DNA of 64,000 nucleotides from Haloarcula sp. CBA1129 (GTDB taxonomy: Archaea; Halobacteriota; Halobacteria; Halobacteriales; Haloarculaceae), in assembly GCF_008729015.1 (NCBI RefSeq), contig NZ_RKSM01000001.1, positions 1 to 64,000 on the forward strand, given 5' to 3'. Positions 36,302-45,929 of the stretch are shown one piece after another. A program made the translations under genes and the position numbers. Each line of letters begins with the position of its first letter. Within the stretch, counting starts at the first letter, position 1. The notes under the pieces were generated by a model. That model searched no databases and had not been told where the DNA came from. It saw only the letters and a list, made by a program, of their open reading frames with translations.

Positions 36302-39300
36302 ATGCGGCTTTCGACAGCGCTCAACGAATACAAGCGGACTCGTCATGAGCGCTTTCCAGAGGAGCGCAGGACTGTTTCAGGCTCTTTCTCCGGGCACGGT
36401 GATCGCCTCGTACACGTCGGCGAAGACGGCACACTGAAAGACTATTCGGATTCACTCTCCGGGCTCTCCGGTATCGACCGCTCTCGGCTCGGGGTTATGC
36501 TTGGGGACGAGACACGGTGGTTCAGCGACCTAGAGACCATCAGACAGCACTACTATCGTGAGACGCGACTCGTCGAGACCGAGTACGACGCGGGGTCGTT
36601 CACGGTCCACCAGTACGACCTGACGCTTGGGCGGGCACACGTCACGCACGTCGCGATGCGTGGGGCCGTTCCACAGAACGCCAAACTCGTGGCGTTCGTC
36701 ACGCTGGCCCCCGACAACAGCGATAGCGGCGTCGGCTCGCTGATTCACGAGGACGCCGGGCCCGACAACTCGCGCGTGCTGGAGGTGTACCATCGGCGAG
36801 AACACGATTACCTCGCTTCGTCGACCGGCCTAGACGCCGTCGCCGGCCAGCGGCCGGAACGCCTCGCAGAGATACTCGAAGACAGCCCGGTCGATTTCCC
36901 GCGGTCGGAACCAGTCGAGCGGCGCGACCAGACGCGGCTCACCGGCGATTTCCTCGTGACCGCGCCGCTGGACCGGTCCGGGCGCAGCAAGGACACGACG
37001 CTCGTCAGCCAGCTCTCCAACCACGACGAGGTCGACCGGGAGACGGCACTGCTTGACCTCGCCGACTGCGTGAGAGAGCATACGACGTCTGACGACCTCC
37101 GACAGGCCGGGCGGGAGCGAACGCGGATCGACGTGGCTGAATCCACGCCGCGCTCGGACTCGATACGGATGGACCTGCGCGTGCTTGACCTGCTGTCCTC
37201 GCCCACCGGTGGCCGGATCGCCGCACCGGAGTTCGACCCCTTCTACTCGAACTCCGGCGGCTACGGCTACGTCTGGTTCCGCGACGACGCCTCGGTCTCC
37301 CGGCACCTGCTCGAAGCCGGGACTCGGCTCGACATCGACACCGCGGAGATGCTGACCGAGAGCGCGGAGTTCCTCTGTGACAGCCAGCTTTCCGACGGCC
37401 GCTGGCCCCACCGCGTCTGGGCCGATAGCGGGGCTATCGCACCGGGATGGGCCAACGCCAGAGTCGAACACAACGCCGAGTCGCCGGAGTATCAGGCCGA
37501 CCAGACCGCGACTGTCACCGCCTTCCTCGCGACGATGCTGCGAACGCATCGCCGCAAGATGGACGCCGAACTGACGGCGATGGTTCGGGAGACAATCACT
37601 GCGGCCGTCGAGACGCTCGTCGAAGACATCGCGGACAACGACCTGCCCGAGCCGTGTCAGAACGTCTGGGAAGACTCCATCGGCCAGTTCACGCACACTA
37701 CTACGACGTTCATCGAAGCCTTCGCCGCGGTGGCCCGTGCGCCGATGGGCGAGTCGGTCCGCGAGCGAAGCCTCGAAGCGGCTGACAGGCTGCTGGACGG
37801 GCTGGAGACGCTCTGGGACGCCGATCTTGGCGTGTACGTGATAGGGCTGACAAACGGGACACCGGACCACCGCATCGACGCTGCGGGGCTCCACCTCGCA
37901 GACGCACTGCAGGAGTACGACAGCGTCGAGGCGACGACGCTCTCCGACCAGCACCTCACTCGTCTGGCCGACCATGTGAGCACGACGCTGGATACGCTCT
38001 TCCGGAACCCGACAGAGAGCCGGGTCGCGGGGCTGGCCCGCTACGAGGGCGACCGCTGGCGGACCGGGCATCAGGACAGCGAGAAGGTCTGGACGGTCAC
38101 GACGGCGATGGGGACCCTCGCCGCTGCCCGCGTCGGCGATATGCTGAACGAGCGCGATATGAGCGGCGACGCGTACCTCGACCGCGCGAGCGACCTGTAC
38201 GAACTGCTCGAAGACGACGGGCCGCTTTCGACCGACGCCGGCTACCTCGCCGAACAGGCCTTCGACGACGGCGATCTCGACAGCGCGACGCCGCTTGGCT
38301 GGTCACATGCGCTGCGGCTCCACGCGACTGCGCGTCTGGGCGAACTGAACGCGCTGCCGACGACATCGGCCGGAACCGAGGGGCCGAGCGAGCGCCCGAC
38401 GTGGACAACCGGGGAGAAGTACGGCGTCGGCACCGTCGCCGACCACGACGAGCAGGACCCCTCGCGCGTCTGGTTCACGCTCACTGAGGGTGCACTGACG
38501 GAGGCCCGCTACCCGCAAGTCGATCTGATGAACTTGCGGACGCTGGATTTCTTGGTCCGGTGTACGGACGAGACGGATTATGCCGTCCGGACCCACCGCG
38601 AGAACCGCCGGACCGACGACACCGTGAGGCGACGCGTCGAACCGGTCGACGACGAGGCGCTGCTCTACCGCCACGTCTTCACCGAGACCGGCGATGGCCG
38701 GGGCCACGAGTGGACACTGACCGTCGACTACGCGACTGACCCTGAACACGACGCTATCGTCGCCGACGTGTCCTTCAGTTCCGAGGACGGCAAGTCCTAC
38801 GACGTGTTCTCTGTCGCCGACATCGCACTCACGAGTACGGTCACCGAGGACCGCGCCATCAGATACGGCCAGCCCGGGAGCTACCACCTCGTCGGCCGGA
38901 ACCCCCGGGCCTACACCGACCAGACCGACAACGACCTGCTTGTCGACGAGAACGGCGACGCCTACTCTATCGCCGTAGCGATGGCCGCGGCCGGACGCTT
39001 CGACTGGGCCACTGTCGGCGCGGCCGGTAGCGAGCGTCTTGACGGGCTGTACTCCGACGGCGAGCTCCCGAATCCGGTCGAATCCCTCGACGGGACGAAC
39101 CTCGTCCTCATTGGCCGGCTGGATTCGGGGACCAGAGTCAGGGACACGGTCGCACTCGGCTTCGCGCGGCAGGCCGACACCGCCGCCGCACTGGGCGAAG
39201 CCGACGGCGCACTCGACCGCGGCTACGAGACGGTCAGCGCGGAATACGCCGACAGCTGGACCGACTTCCTCTCGGACAAGCCTCTTCCAGAATCGGTCGC

Positions 39301-40837
39301 CGGCGACGAGGATCTGGCGAACCAGTACCGAACTGCGCTCATGACGCTGCTGGCGGTCGAGGACAAGACCTACCACGGGGCGTCCATCGCCTCGCCGTCC
39401 GTGCCGTGGGGCGAGGCTGTCCACGCAGAGGAGCCCAAGGGCTACGGCTACAACTTCGTCTGGTCCCGGGACCTCTATCAGGTGTTCAGCGTCTTCGACG
39501 CCATCGGGTCGCTGGACATCGCGACGGACCAACTGGAGTACATCTACGAGTATCAGCAGGACGACGCCGGCTTCATCCCGCAGAACACCTACGTCAACGG
39601 GACGACCCGCTGGGGCGGCGAGCAGATGGACAACATCTCGTTCCCGCAGGTGATGGCCTACCGCCTCGCCGAATCCGGCGTCGACTTCGAGGATGTCGAG
39701 TACAGCTACGAGAACGTCCGGCGGTCGGCCGAGTACGTCGTCCGCCACGGCCCCGAGACCGCACAGGAGCGCTGGGAGGAGGAGGCCGGCTTCTCGCCGT
39801 CCTCGATTGCGGCCGAAATCGCGGGGCTCGCGTGTGCGGCGAAGCTCGCACTCGATACCGGCCACGAGGCCGACGCGCTCGTCTGGCTGGCGCTGGCCGA
39901 CCAGTGGGCGAACAACGTCGAGGCATGGACCGCGACCGAGACCGGGACCGAGCGCCACTCCACCACGCCCTACTACACGCGGGTCACGCTCGATGGGAAC
40001 CCCGAGATGGGGCACCTTCGCACGCTCGCGAACGACGGCCCGACGCTGGACGAACGGAACATCATCGACGGCGGCTTCCTCGAACTCGTTCGGCTGGGTA
40101 TCAAGCCCGACGACGACGAGACCATCCGGAACTCGCTCGTCGAGGTCGACGACACGATCAGCGTCGACACGGAGTACGCGCCCGGGTTCTACCGGTACAA
40201 CGGCGACGGCTACGGCGAACGCGGCCGGGACGATCAGGGCGCGCCGTGGACGGTCGAACACAAGGGGAAGGGTCGCCTCTGGCCGCTGCTTACCGGCGAG
40301 CGCGCCGAGTACGAACTCCATCGTGATGACCCGGATATCCCGCCCGAGAACTGCCTGCGGATGATGCAGGACGTGGCGAACTCGGGGCGGATGATCGCCG
40401 AACAGATCTGGGACCGAGGCCACGCGACCGACTACGACTGGGAGTTCGCCCAAGGGACCGGCTCGGCGACGCCGCTGGCGTGGTCGATGGCCCAGTATGT
40501 GCGGCTGGCCCACGGTATCAGCGCCGGTGAACCGGTCGAGACGCCCGCGTTCGTCGACGACCGCTACCGCGAGCGACGGGCCCACACCCCCGACCGCAGT
40601 CCCGCGCTCCGCGTCGATACACAGTTCCGCGGGAACGAACTGGTCGTCTCCGGCGAGACGACCGGCGTCTGTGTCGTGGTCAAAACCCCTGCCGACATCA
40701 CGTACATCCCCGTCGAGGACCGCGAGTTCGAGGTCGCGGTCGACGTCGACCCCGGTGAGAATCAGGTGATCGTCGCCGCCGCGGACGACGAGGATCTGGT
40801 CACCGCCGGGACAACTGTCTGGCAGCTAAACCTCTAG
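36302..40837 (+). CDS. Glucoamylase-like protein with two GH15 domains
   Basis: 1511 residues, about double a normal GH15 enzyme. Two copies of the (alpha/alpha)6 domain lie about 700 residues apart: GYVWFRDDAS (about 325) and NFVWSRDLYQ (about 1051). The general acid is in NVWED (about 456) and again in RWEEE (about 1157), and the base is in LAEQ (about 649) and IAEQ (about 1365). Both sites look intact. It would release glucose from alpha-glucans. No signal peptide. The ATG at 36302 lies 27 bases after a TTTATAG box; one codon pair upstream (36296) is an alternative. It follows the GH13 gene with 125 bases between. Confidence 0.85.
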   Translation: MRLSTALNEYKRTRHERFPEERRTVSGSFSGHGDRLVHVGEDGTLKDYSDSLSGLSGIDRSRLGVMLGDETRWFSDLETIRQHYYRETRLVETEYDAGSFTVHQYDLTLGRAHVTHVAMRGAVPQNAKLVAFVTLAPDNSDSGVGSLIHEDAGPDNSRVLEVYHRREHDYLASSTGLDAVAGQRPERLAEILEDSPVDFPRSEPVERRDQTRLTGDFLVTAPLDRSGRSKDTTLVSQLSNHDEVDRETALLDLADCVREHTTSDDLRQAGRERTRIDVAESTPRSDSIRMDLRVLDLLSSPTGGRIAAPEFDPFYSNSGGYGYVWFRDDASVSRHLLEAGTRLDIDTAEMLTESAEFLCDSQLSDGRWPHRVWADSGAIAPGWANARVEHNAESPEYQADQTATVTAFLATMLRTHRRKMDAELTAMVRETITAAVETLVEDIADNDLPEPCQNVWEDSIGQFTHTTTTFIEAFAAVARAPMGESVRERSLEAADRLLDGLETLWDADLGVYVIGLTNGTPDHRIDAAGLHLADALQEYDSVEATTLSDQHLTRLADHVSTTLDTLFRNPTESRVAGLARYEGDRWRTGHQDSEKVWTVTTAMGTLAAARVGDMLNERDMSGDAYLDRASDLYELLEDDGPLSTDAGYLAEQAFDDGDLDSATPLGWSHALRLHATARLGELNALPTTSAGTEGPSERPTWTTGEKYGVGTVADHDEQDPSRVWFTLTEGALTEARYPQVDLMNLRTLDFLVRCTDETDYAVRTHRENRRTDDTVRRRVEPVDDEALLYRHVFTETGDGRGHEWTLTVDYATDPEHDAIVADVSFSSEDGKSYDVFSVADIALTSTVTEDRAIRYGQPGSYHLVGRNPRAYTDQTDNDLLVDENGDAYSIAVAMAAAGRFDWATVGAAGSERLDGLYSDGELPNPVESLDGTNLVLIGRLDSGTRVRDTVALGFARQADTAAALGEADGALDRGYETVSAEYADSWTDFLSDKPLPESVAGDEDLANQYRTALMTLLAVEDKTYHGASIASPSVPWGEAVHAEEPKGYGYNFVWSRDLYQVFSVFDAIGSLDIATDQLEYIYEYQQDDAGFIPQNTYVNGTTRWGGEQMDNISFPQVMAYRLAESGVDFEDVEYSYENVRRSAEYVVRHGPETAQERWEEEAGFSPSSIAAEIAGLACAAKLALDTGHEADALVWLALADQWANNVEAWTATETGTERHSTTPYYTRVTLDGNPEMGHLRTLANDGPTLDERNIIDGGFLELVRLGIKPDDDETIRNSLVEVDDTISVDTEYAPGFYRYNGDGYGERGRDDQGAPWTVEHKGKGRLWPLLTGERAEYELHRDDPDIPPENCLRMMQDVANSGRMIAEQIWDRGHATDYDWEFAQGTGSATPLAWSMAQYVRLAHGISAGEPVETPAFVDDRYRERRAHTPDRSPALRVDTQFRGNELVVSGETTGVCVVVKTPADITYIPVEDREFEVAVDVDPGENQVIVAAADDEDLVTAGTTVWQLNL

Positions 40838-40887
40838 CCACCCCGACAATTAGTTACCACTTTATAATTCGGGTCTGACTGTGGGGT

Positions 40888-41832
40888 ATGGACGCGATAG
40901 TTCTAGCTGGCGGCTACGCGACACGACTGTGGCCGATCACTCGGCGTCGACCGAAGATGCTACTTCCGGTCGGTGAGACGACTGTTATCGACGGGGTCTT
41001 GCAATCGCTTGAAGCCGATGACCGAATCGGGACGACGTACCTGAGCACAAACGAGGCCTTTGCCGACGAGTTCGAGGCCCACATCGATGAGATGGGCTAC
41101 GAGAAGGTGCAACTCTCCGTCGAGAGCACGGCAGACGAAGACGAGAAGTTCGGCGTCGTCGGCGCGCTCGCGCAACTCATCGACCGCGAGGGTATCGACG
41201 ACGACCTGTTCGTTATCGGCGGCGACAACCTCATCGGCTTCGACCCCTCCGAGTTCCTCGATTTCTTCGAGGAGCGTGACGGGCCGGTACTCGCCGCCTA
41301 CGACGTTGGCTCGCGGGAGAAAGCCAAGTCCTACGGGCTCGTCGAACTCGACGGCGAGCGCGTCGTCGACTTTCAGGAGAAGCCCGACAATCCCAAGAGT
41401 ACGCTCGTGTCGATTGCCTGCTACGCCTTCCCCGCTGATTCGCTCCGCTTCGAGGAGTACCTCTCGGGCGACAACAACCCCGACGAACCGGGCTGGTACA
41501 TCGACTGGCTGCAACGGCAGGAACCGGTGTCCACGTTCACCTTCGACGACGTCTGGTTCGACATCGGGACGCCCGACTCGTACTTCGAGGCGGTCGAGTG
41601 GAAACTCGACGGCGGGTCGCTCATCCACCCGGACGCGACCGTCGAGAACTCCGAGATCGGTGACACCGTCCACGTGATGGCCGGCGCGGAAGTGACCGAC
41701 AGCAGCCTCGACCGGACCATCGTGTTCCCGGACACCGAGGTCCACGACTGCGACCTCGACGAAACGATTCTTGGCGAGGACGTCCACGTCGAGGGGTACA
41801 ATATGTCGGGCTCACTCCTCATCAACCGCTGA
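40888..41832 (+). CDS. Sugar-1-phosphate nucleotidyltransferase
   Basis: 314-residue enzyme that joins a nucleotide to a sugar-1-phosphate. The N-terminal Rossmann-like domain has LAGGYATRLWP and RRPKMLLP, IGGDNLIG holds the metal-binding Asp, and the sugar-binding region is GLVELDGERVVDFQEKP. The C-terminal part (about 245-314) has the repeated hexapeptide pattern of a left-handed beta helix. It could make ADP-/UDP-/dTDP-glucose. Its position beside MalQ and a GT4 glucosyltransferase suggests a donor for glucan or glycolipid synthesis. A TTTATAAT box at 40861-40868 precedes the ATG. Confidence 0.85.
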   Translation: MDAIVLAGGYATRLWPITRRRPKMLLPVGETTVIDGVLQSLEADDRIGTTYLSTNEAFADEFEAHIDEMGYEKVQLSVESTADEDEKFGVVGALAQLIDREGIDDDLFVIGGDNLIGFDPSEFLDFFEERDGPVLAAYDVGSREKAKSYGLVELDGERVVDFQEKPDNPKSTLVSIACYAFPADSLRFEEYLSGDNNPDEPGWYIDWLQRQEPVSTFTFDDVWFDIGTPDSYFEAVEWKLDGGSLIHPDATVENSEIGDTVHVMAGAEVTDSSLDRTIVFPDTEVHDCDLDETILGEDVHVEGYNMSGSLLINR

Positions 41833-41954
41833 TCGCTCGCGAACCCTCTGTCCGAGTACAAGACCAACCACGGCCCGCCGCCAGCCATTGCATCGCTGGC
41901 GAAGGACTAAGTGACACAGCCCCGATTACTCGGCGTACGAAAACCACTGACAAC

Positions 41955-42284
41955 ATGTCACAAACAGAAACGGAGCCAATCACGTTCGAGATGACAATCG
42001 ACGACGGCCGGACCAGAATCGACGTCTCGGGTGACCGCGACACGGCCGTCGTCGTCCGTTCGGCGTCGGGCGAAAAGATATACCTGCCGCCCGAGGACTT
42101 CGACCGCCCGCCGGAGGACAGACAGACGCCCTACGACAGCCCCTACCAGTCGGCCGACGGGACCGCCGACAGCCCATATCGGACGCAAACGGACACAACG
42201 TCAGTGACGGGGCTGGAGCCGACAGCCGATGGCTACCTTATCGTTCATCCGGAACCGGTCACGGACGTTCGCTTCCTCCGGTAA
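41955..42284 (+). CDS. Small acidic protein, function unknown
   Basis: 109 residues. An N-terminal beta-strand-like segment (ITFEMTIDDGRTRIDVSG) is followed by a Pro/Tyr/Ser/Asp-rich, probably disordered middle (RPPEDRQTPYDSPYQSA) and a short conserved-looking end (YLIVHPEPVTDVRFLR). No known domain is recognised. It sits between the nucleotidyltransferase and the convergent GT4 gene, separated by only 14 bases from the latter. It could be a partner of either, but the sequence does not say. Confidence 0.65.
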   Translation: MSQTETEPITFEMTIDDGRTRIDVSGDRDTAVVVRSASGEKIYLPPEDFDRPPEDRQTPYDSPYQSADGTADSPYRTQTDTTSVTGLEPTADGYLIVHPEPVTDVRFLR

Positions 42285-42298
42285 GCGGTCGGTCACAG

Positions 42299-43375
42299 TC
42301 AGGCTTCGTTCAGAACCTCGCGATAGAACTCGACGTGTTCGTCAGCGACCGCTTCCCAAGTCCGAACATCGTACTCGATGGGCGTCGACAGCGATAGCGC
42401 GTGCTCGATTCCCTCGGCGATGGAGTCCGAATCGGGTTCGACCTCGATGACACAGTCCTCGTTGAGCAGTTCCGCGGCCCCGCTCTCACAGGCGACGACG
42501 CGCGTCCCGACTGACAGCGCTTCGACGATTGTGATGCCGAACGGCTCCGCCAGCGACGGTGAGACGAACAGGTCGGCGCTGTTGTAGTAGTCCCCGAGTT
42601 CCGACTGGGGGAGATACCCCGGGAAGTAGACACGGTCCTCGACGCCCAGCAGCTCCGCGAACTGTTCGAGCTGTTCGGTGAGATGCCCTGAGCCGCCGAG
42701 TACCAAACTGACGTCGTCTCGGCCGAGCTTCGAGAGCGCGTACAGCAGGTACGACAGCCCTTTCTGGTCGGTGTGTCGGCCAACGAAAAACAGCATCTTC
42801 CCGTCGATGTTGAGCTCCGCCTTGATGTCTCGGCCTGTCGGCTCCACCGACGAAAATCCGTTGTAGATGACCGTCGAGTCGGCGTCGTACTGCTCGCGAA
42901 TCCGTCGCTGCGTGAACTTGCTCACCGCGACGATGTGGTCCGAGCGGTTGGCGACCCGCTGTTCGGTTTCGACTTCCCGCTGTGGCGGGTTCACGTTGCG
43001 GTCCGCGGACAGCGAGTGGAACGTCGAGATCCATTCGACATCGTGGGCCGACTTGGCCCGCGAGCCGGGGTTGTAGCCGAACCAGTCGTTCGTGTGGATG
43101 ATATCGGCGTCGGCCGCCCGGTCGGCGAACTCCCCGGCTAGCCGGCCGATACGCGTGATGATGTCGCCACTGCCCGTCGAGACGCCGTGGATACCGTCGC
43201 GGTCCGGCGGCGCGTACTCCGCGGGTAACACCAACTCGAACTCGATGTCGTCTCTCGGTTCGAGCTGTTCGAACAGCTCCCCGATAGCGGTATCAAGCCC
43301 GCCGGTGATGTTGGGTGGGAACCCCCAGCCCAGCATCAGCACGTTCGGTGGCATCTCTGTCACTGGCTCTCTCAT
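42299..43375 (-). CDS. Glycosyltransferase family 4 (glycogen synthase-like)
   Basis: 358-residue GT-B fold retaining glycosyltransferase. The N-terminal GWGFPPNITGGLD loop binds phosphate/acceptor as in glycogen/starch synthases, FFVGRHTDQKGL lies at the domain junction, and EPFGITIVE is the donor-binding E-x7-E motif. No transmembrane segment. In context it may elongate an alpha-glucan or attach sugar to a lipid. The start at 43375 is set by a minus-strand TATA box (TATATAT, 43397-43403) about 25 bases upstream. It is divergent from malQ, with 120 bases shared. Confidence 0.85.
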   Translation of the reverse strand: MREPVTEMPPNVLMLGWGFPPNITGGLDTAIGELFEQLEPRDDIEFELVLPAEYAPPDRDGIHGVSTGSGDIITRIGRLAGEFADRAADADIIHTNDWFGYNPGSRAKSAHDVEWISTFHSLSADRNVNPPQREVETEQRVANRSDHIVAVSKFTQRRIREQYDADSTVIYNGFSSVEPTGRDIKAELNIDGKMLFFVGRHTDQKGLSYLLYALSKLGRDDVSLVLGGSGHLTEQLEQFAELLGVEDRVYFPGYLPQSELGDYYNSADLFVSPSLAEPFGITIVEALSVGTRVVACESGAAELLNEDCVIEVEPDSDSIAEGIEHALSLSTPIEYDVRTWEAVADEHVEFYREVLNEA

Positions 43376-43495
43376 CAGAGCATCAAATGGATACAATATA
43401 TATGTTTGCGTGCGGCCGTCTCCGGACCTACAAGCAGACACGATGGCAGTCAACAACCCCGCCCATTGAAATGCCTGTCAGGGCAACAGGTGCGT

Positions 43496-44986
43496 ATGCA
43501 ATTCGAACGGCAGAGCGGGGTGTTTCTCCACCAGACGTCGCTCCCGGGGCCACACGGCATCGGTGACCTCGGTGCCGGCGCGCGGGCGTTCGTCGACTTC
43601 CTCGATCGGGCGGACCAGTCGCTATGGCAGTTCTGTCCCCTCGGTCCCACAGCGAGCATCCACGGGAACTCCCCGTATCAGTCGTCGTCCGCCTTCGCCG
43701 GAAACCCGCTGCTCGTCGATCTCCGCGACCTCGTCGACCGTGGCTATCTCACAGAGGCTGCCATCGAACCGTCGGACGATCTCTCCCAACAGCACGTCAA
43801 ATACGACCGCGTGACCGAGTTCAAGACGGGTCGGCTCCGGGACGCGTACGCGACCTTCGACGAGAGCGCAAGCGACGCGGACCAGCAGTCGTTCGCCGAG
43901 TTCTGCGAGCGCGAATCGGGGTGGCTGGACGACTACGCGCTGTTTACGGCGCTGAAAGCCGAGTTCGACGATGCCGGCTGGATGGACTGGCCGGACGATA
44001 TCAGGACGCGTGAGCCAGCGGCCATGGAGCGATACCGGGACGAACTGGCCGCGGACATCCGCTATCACAAGTTCGTCCAGTGGTGTTTCGACAGCCAGTG
44101 GCAGGCGCTGGCCGAGTATGCGGCCGAGCGGGACATTGGCCTCGTCGGCGACCTCCCCATCTACGTGGGCCTCGACTCGGCGGACGTCTGGGCGTACCCG
44201 GAGGTGTTCCGCCTCGACGACGACCACCAGCCAGCAGAGGTGGCTGGCGTCCCACCCAATCCCGGCGACGACGGCCAGCGGTGGGGGAATCCAGTGTATG
44301 ACTGGGACGCCCTCCGCGCGAACGACTACGGCTGGTGGGTCGACCGCTTCGAGCGACTGTTCGACCTCGTCGATATCGCCCGCATCGACCACTTCAAGGG
44401 CTTCGACGAGTTCTGGTCGATCCCGGCCGAGGCCGAGGACCCGGCCGCCGGCCAGTGGCGCGACGGCCCCGGCGCACACTTCTTCGAGACGGTCAGAGAC
44501 AGGCTCGGCGAACTCCCGTTTTTCGTCGAGGACTTGGGCTTTCTCGACGAGAGCATCGTCGCGCTCCGGGACGAGTTCGGTTTCCCCGGCATGCGAGTGC
44601 CGCAGTACGCCGACTGGTGTGAAGAGGGCCATATGTACCAGCCGATGCATTACCCCGAGCAGTCCGTCGGCTACACCTCGACCCACGATACAGACACTCT
44701 CGCCGGATACTACCGTGACCTTTCGGACCGGCAACGGGACTGCCTTCACTACAACCTCGGCACTGACGGCGACCGGATCAACTGGGACCTCATCGAGGCG
44801 GTATGGAACTCGAATGCAGTCGTCGCAATGACCACAATGCAGGACCTGCTCGGCCTCGACAGCGACGCCCGGTTCAACGTCCCCGGCACGGCGACCGGAA
44901 ACTGGGAGTGGCGAGTGCCCGCCGATGACCTTGACGACGACATCGCCGAGCGCCTTCGTCAGGTCACCGACAGGACAATCCGCTGA
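43496..44986 (+). CDS. malQ: 4-alpha-glucanotransferase (GH77, MalQ)
   Basis: 496-residue amylomaltase that transfers alpha-1,4-glucan chains between maltodextrins and releases glucose. The family start (SGVFLHQTSLPGPHGIGDLG), FCPLGPT, NSPYQS, the nucleophile region ARIDHFKGF, the acid/base in VEDLGF, and HDTDTLAGYY are all in order. Length is normal for bacterial-type GH77. I use the ATG at 43496 (MQFERQSG). It is divergent from the GT4 gene. Together with the GH13 and double GH15 genes it forms a glucan-processing set. Confidence 0.93.
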   Translation: MQFERQSGVFLHQTSLPGPHGIGDLGAGARAFVDFLDRADQSLWQFCPLGPTASIHGNSPYQSSSAFAGNPLLVDLRDLVDRGYLTEAAIEPSDDLSQQHVKYDRVTEFKTGRLRDAYATFDESASDADQQSFAEFCERESGWLDDYALFTALKAEFDDAGWMDWPDDIRTREPAAMERYRDELAADIRYHKFVQWCFDSQWQALAEYAAERDIGLVGDLPIYVGLDSADVWAYPEVFRLDDDHQPAEVAGVPPNPGDDGQRWGNPVYDWDALRANDYGWWVDRFERLFDLVDIARIDHFKGFDEFWSIPAEAEDPAAGQWRDGPGAHFFETVRDRLGELPFFVEDLGFLDESIVALRDEFGFPGMRVPQYADWCEEGHMYQPMHYPEQSVGYTSTHDTDTLAGYYRDLSDRQRDCLHYNLGTDGDRINWDLIEAVWNSNAVVAMTTMQDLLGLDSDARFNVPGTATGNWEWRVPADDLDDDIAERLRQVTDRTIR

Positions 44987-44992
44987 GTACCC

Positions 44993-45844
44993 TCAGAACT
45001 GCAGAATGCCGTCCTCTGTGACGACCGTATCGAGCAGGCGGGTCGGCGTCGCGTCGTAGCCCGGGTTCCCGATGTCGAACCCCTCCGGCGGTTCCAGCAT
45101 CACGTCTGAGCCTTGCCGGAACGTGTTTCTGAATGTGAAGCCGCTGCCGATGAACTTCGACGATGTCCCGACGACGGTCACGGGGACATCCATCTCGTTG
45201 GCCGTTGCGGCCAGCGGCAACGTTCCGATGCGGTTGTACACCACGTCGTCGATGAGGCAGTTCATGCCGACGAAGACGCGGTCGGCTTCCGAAAGGTAGT
45301 GACCTGCCGCCCCATCGACAATGAGCGTCACGTCGGCTCCGTCCCGGTCGGCCAACTGGCGGGCGGTTCGACGGCCTAAGAAATGCGGCCGCGACTCTCT
45401 CGCGTATAGGTGGAACTCTTTCCCATCGTCAAGCGCCGCCATGAGCGTCGCCGTCACTGTCGAGGAGTTCTCGTGAGTCACCAGTACGTCGCCATCGTCG
45501 ATGAGCGTCGCCGCCCGCTCCGCTGCGCGGTCCTTGCTGGTCTCGATTTCCGTGACGACCTCGTCGATTGTGTCGAGCAGTCGCTCCTTGGCCGCCGAGA
45601 CAGAGTCGGGGTCGGCGTCTTTCAGGTCCGAGACGATACGTTGCTGTGTGGTGTATAGCGGTGCGTGCGAGCGGTTCGCTCGCTGGAGCGCGCTGCTGTT
45701 GCGCTCGACCACGCGGAGGAAGTCCTCGACCGTGTGGCACTCGCGGTCGGTCAGTTCGCGGAGTGCCTTGGCAGCTTTCACGGCGGCAATCGAGGAACTC
45801 TGTGTCTCCATTTCCTCGATCTGCCGCACGGTCTCGTTTATCAT
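44993..45844 (-). CDS. eIF-2B/ribose-1,5-bisphosphate isomerase family protein
   Basis: 283-residue member of the eIF2B-alpha/MtnA/R15P-isomerase superfamily: an N-terminal helical bundle (to about 110) and the Rossmann-like domain with NRIGTLPLA. The start at 45844 (MINETVRQ) has a TTATAA box exactly 27 bases upstream; 45865 is rejected. The catalytic cysteine of ribose-1,5-bisphosphate isomerase is Glu here (THENSS where the enzyme has THCNS-type), so isomerase activity is doubtful. It may be a regulatory eIF2B-like protein or act on another sugar phosphate. Confidence 0.8.
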   Translation of the reverse strand: MINETVRQIEEMETQSSSIAAVKAAKALRELTDRECHTVEDFLRVVERNSSALQRANRSHAPLYTTQQRIVSDLKDADPDSVSAAKERLLDTIDEVVTEIETSKDRAAERAATLIDDGDVLVTHENSSTVTATLMAALDDGKEFHLYARESRPHFLGRRTARQLADRDGADVTLIVDGAAGHYLSEADRVFVGMNCLIDDVVYNRIGTLPLAATANEMDVPVTVVGTSSKFIGSGFTFRNTFRQGSDVMLEPPEGFDIGNPGYDATPTRLLDTVVTEDGILQF

Positions 45845-45929
45845 GAGAGCATGTGCGGCTGCCACCCTTATAACAGTACAGCCGGTCGACAGCCCTTTTG
45901 GCGGCTCAAATCAGGGCCACGGAGCGTGG

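Noticed and set aside
36293..36302. Earlier TTG/ATG starts of the double GH15 gene
   Set aside because: The TATA box spacing favours 36302, and earlier codons add only two or three residues.
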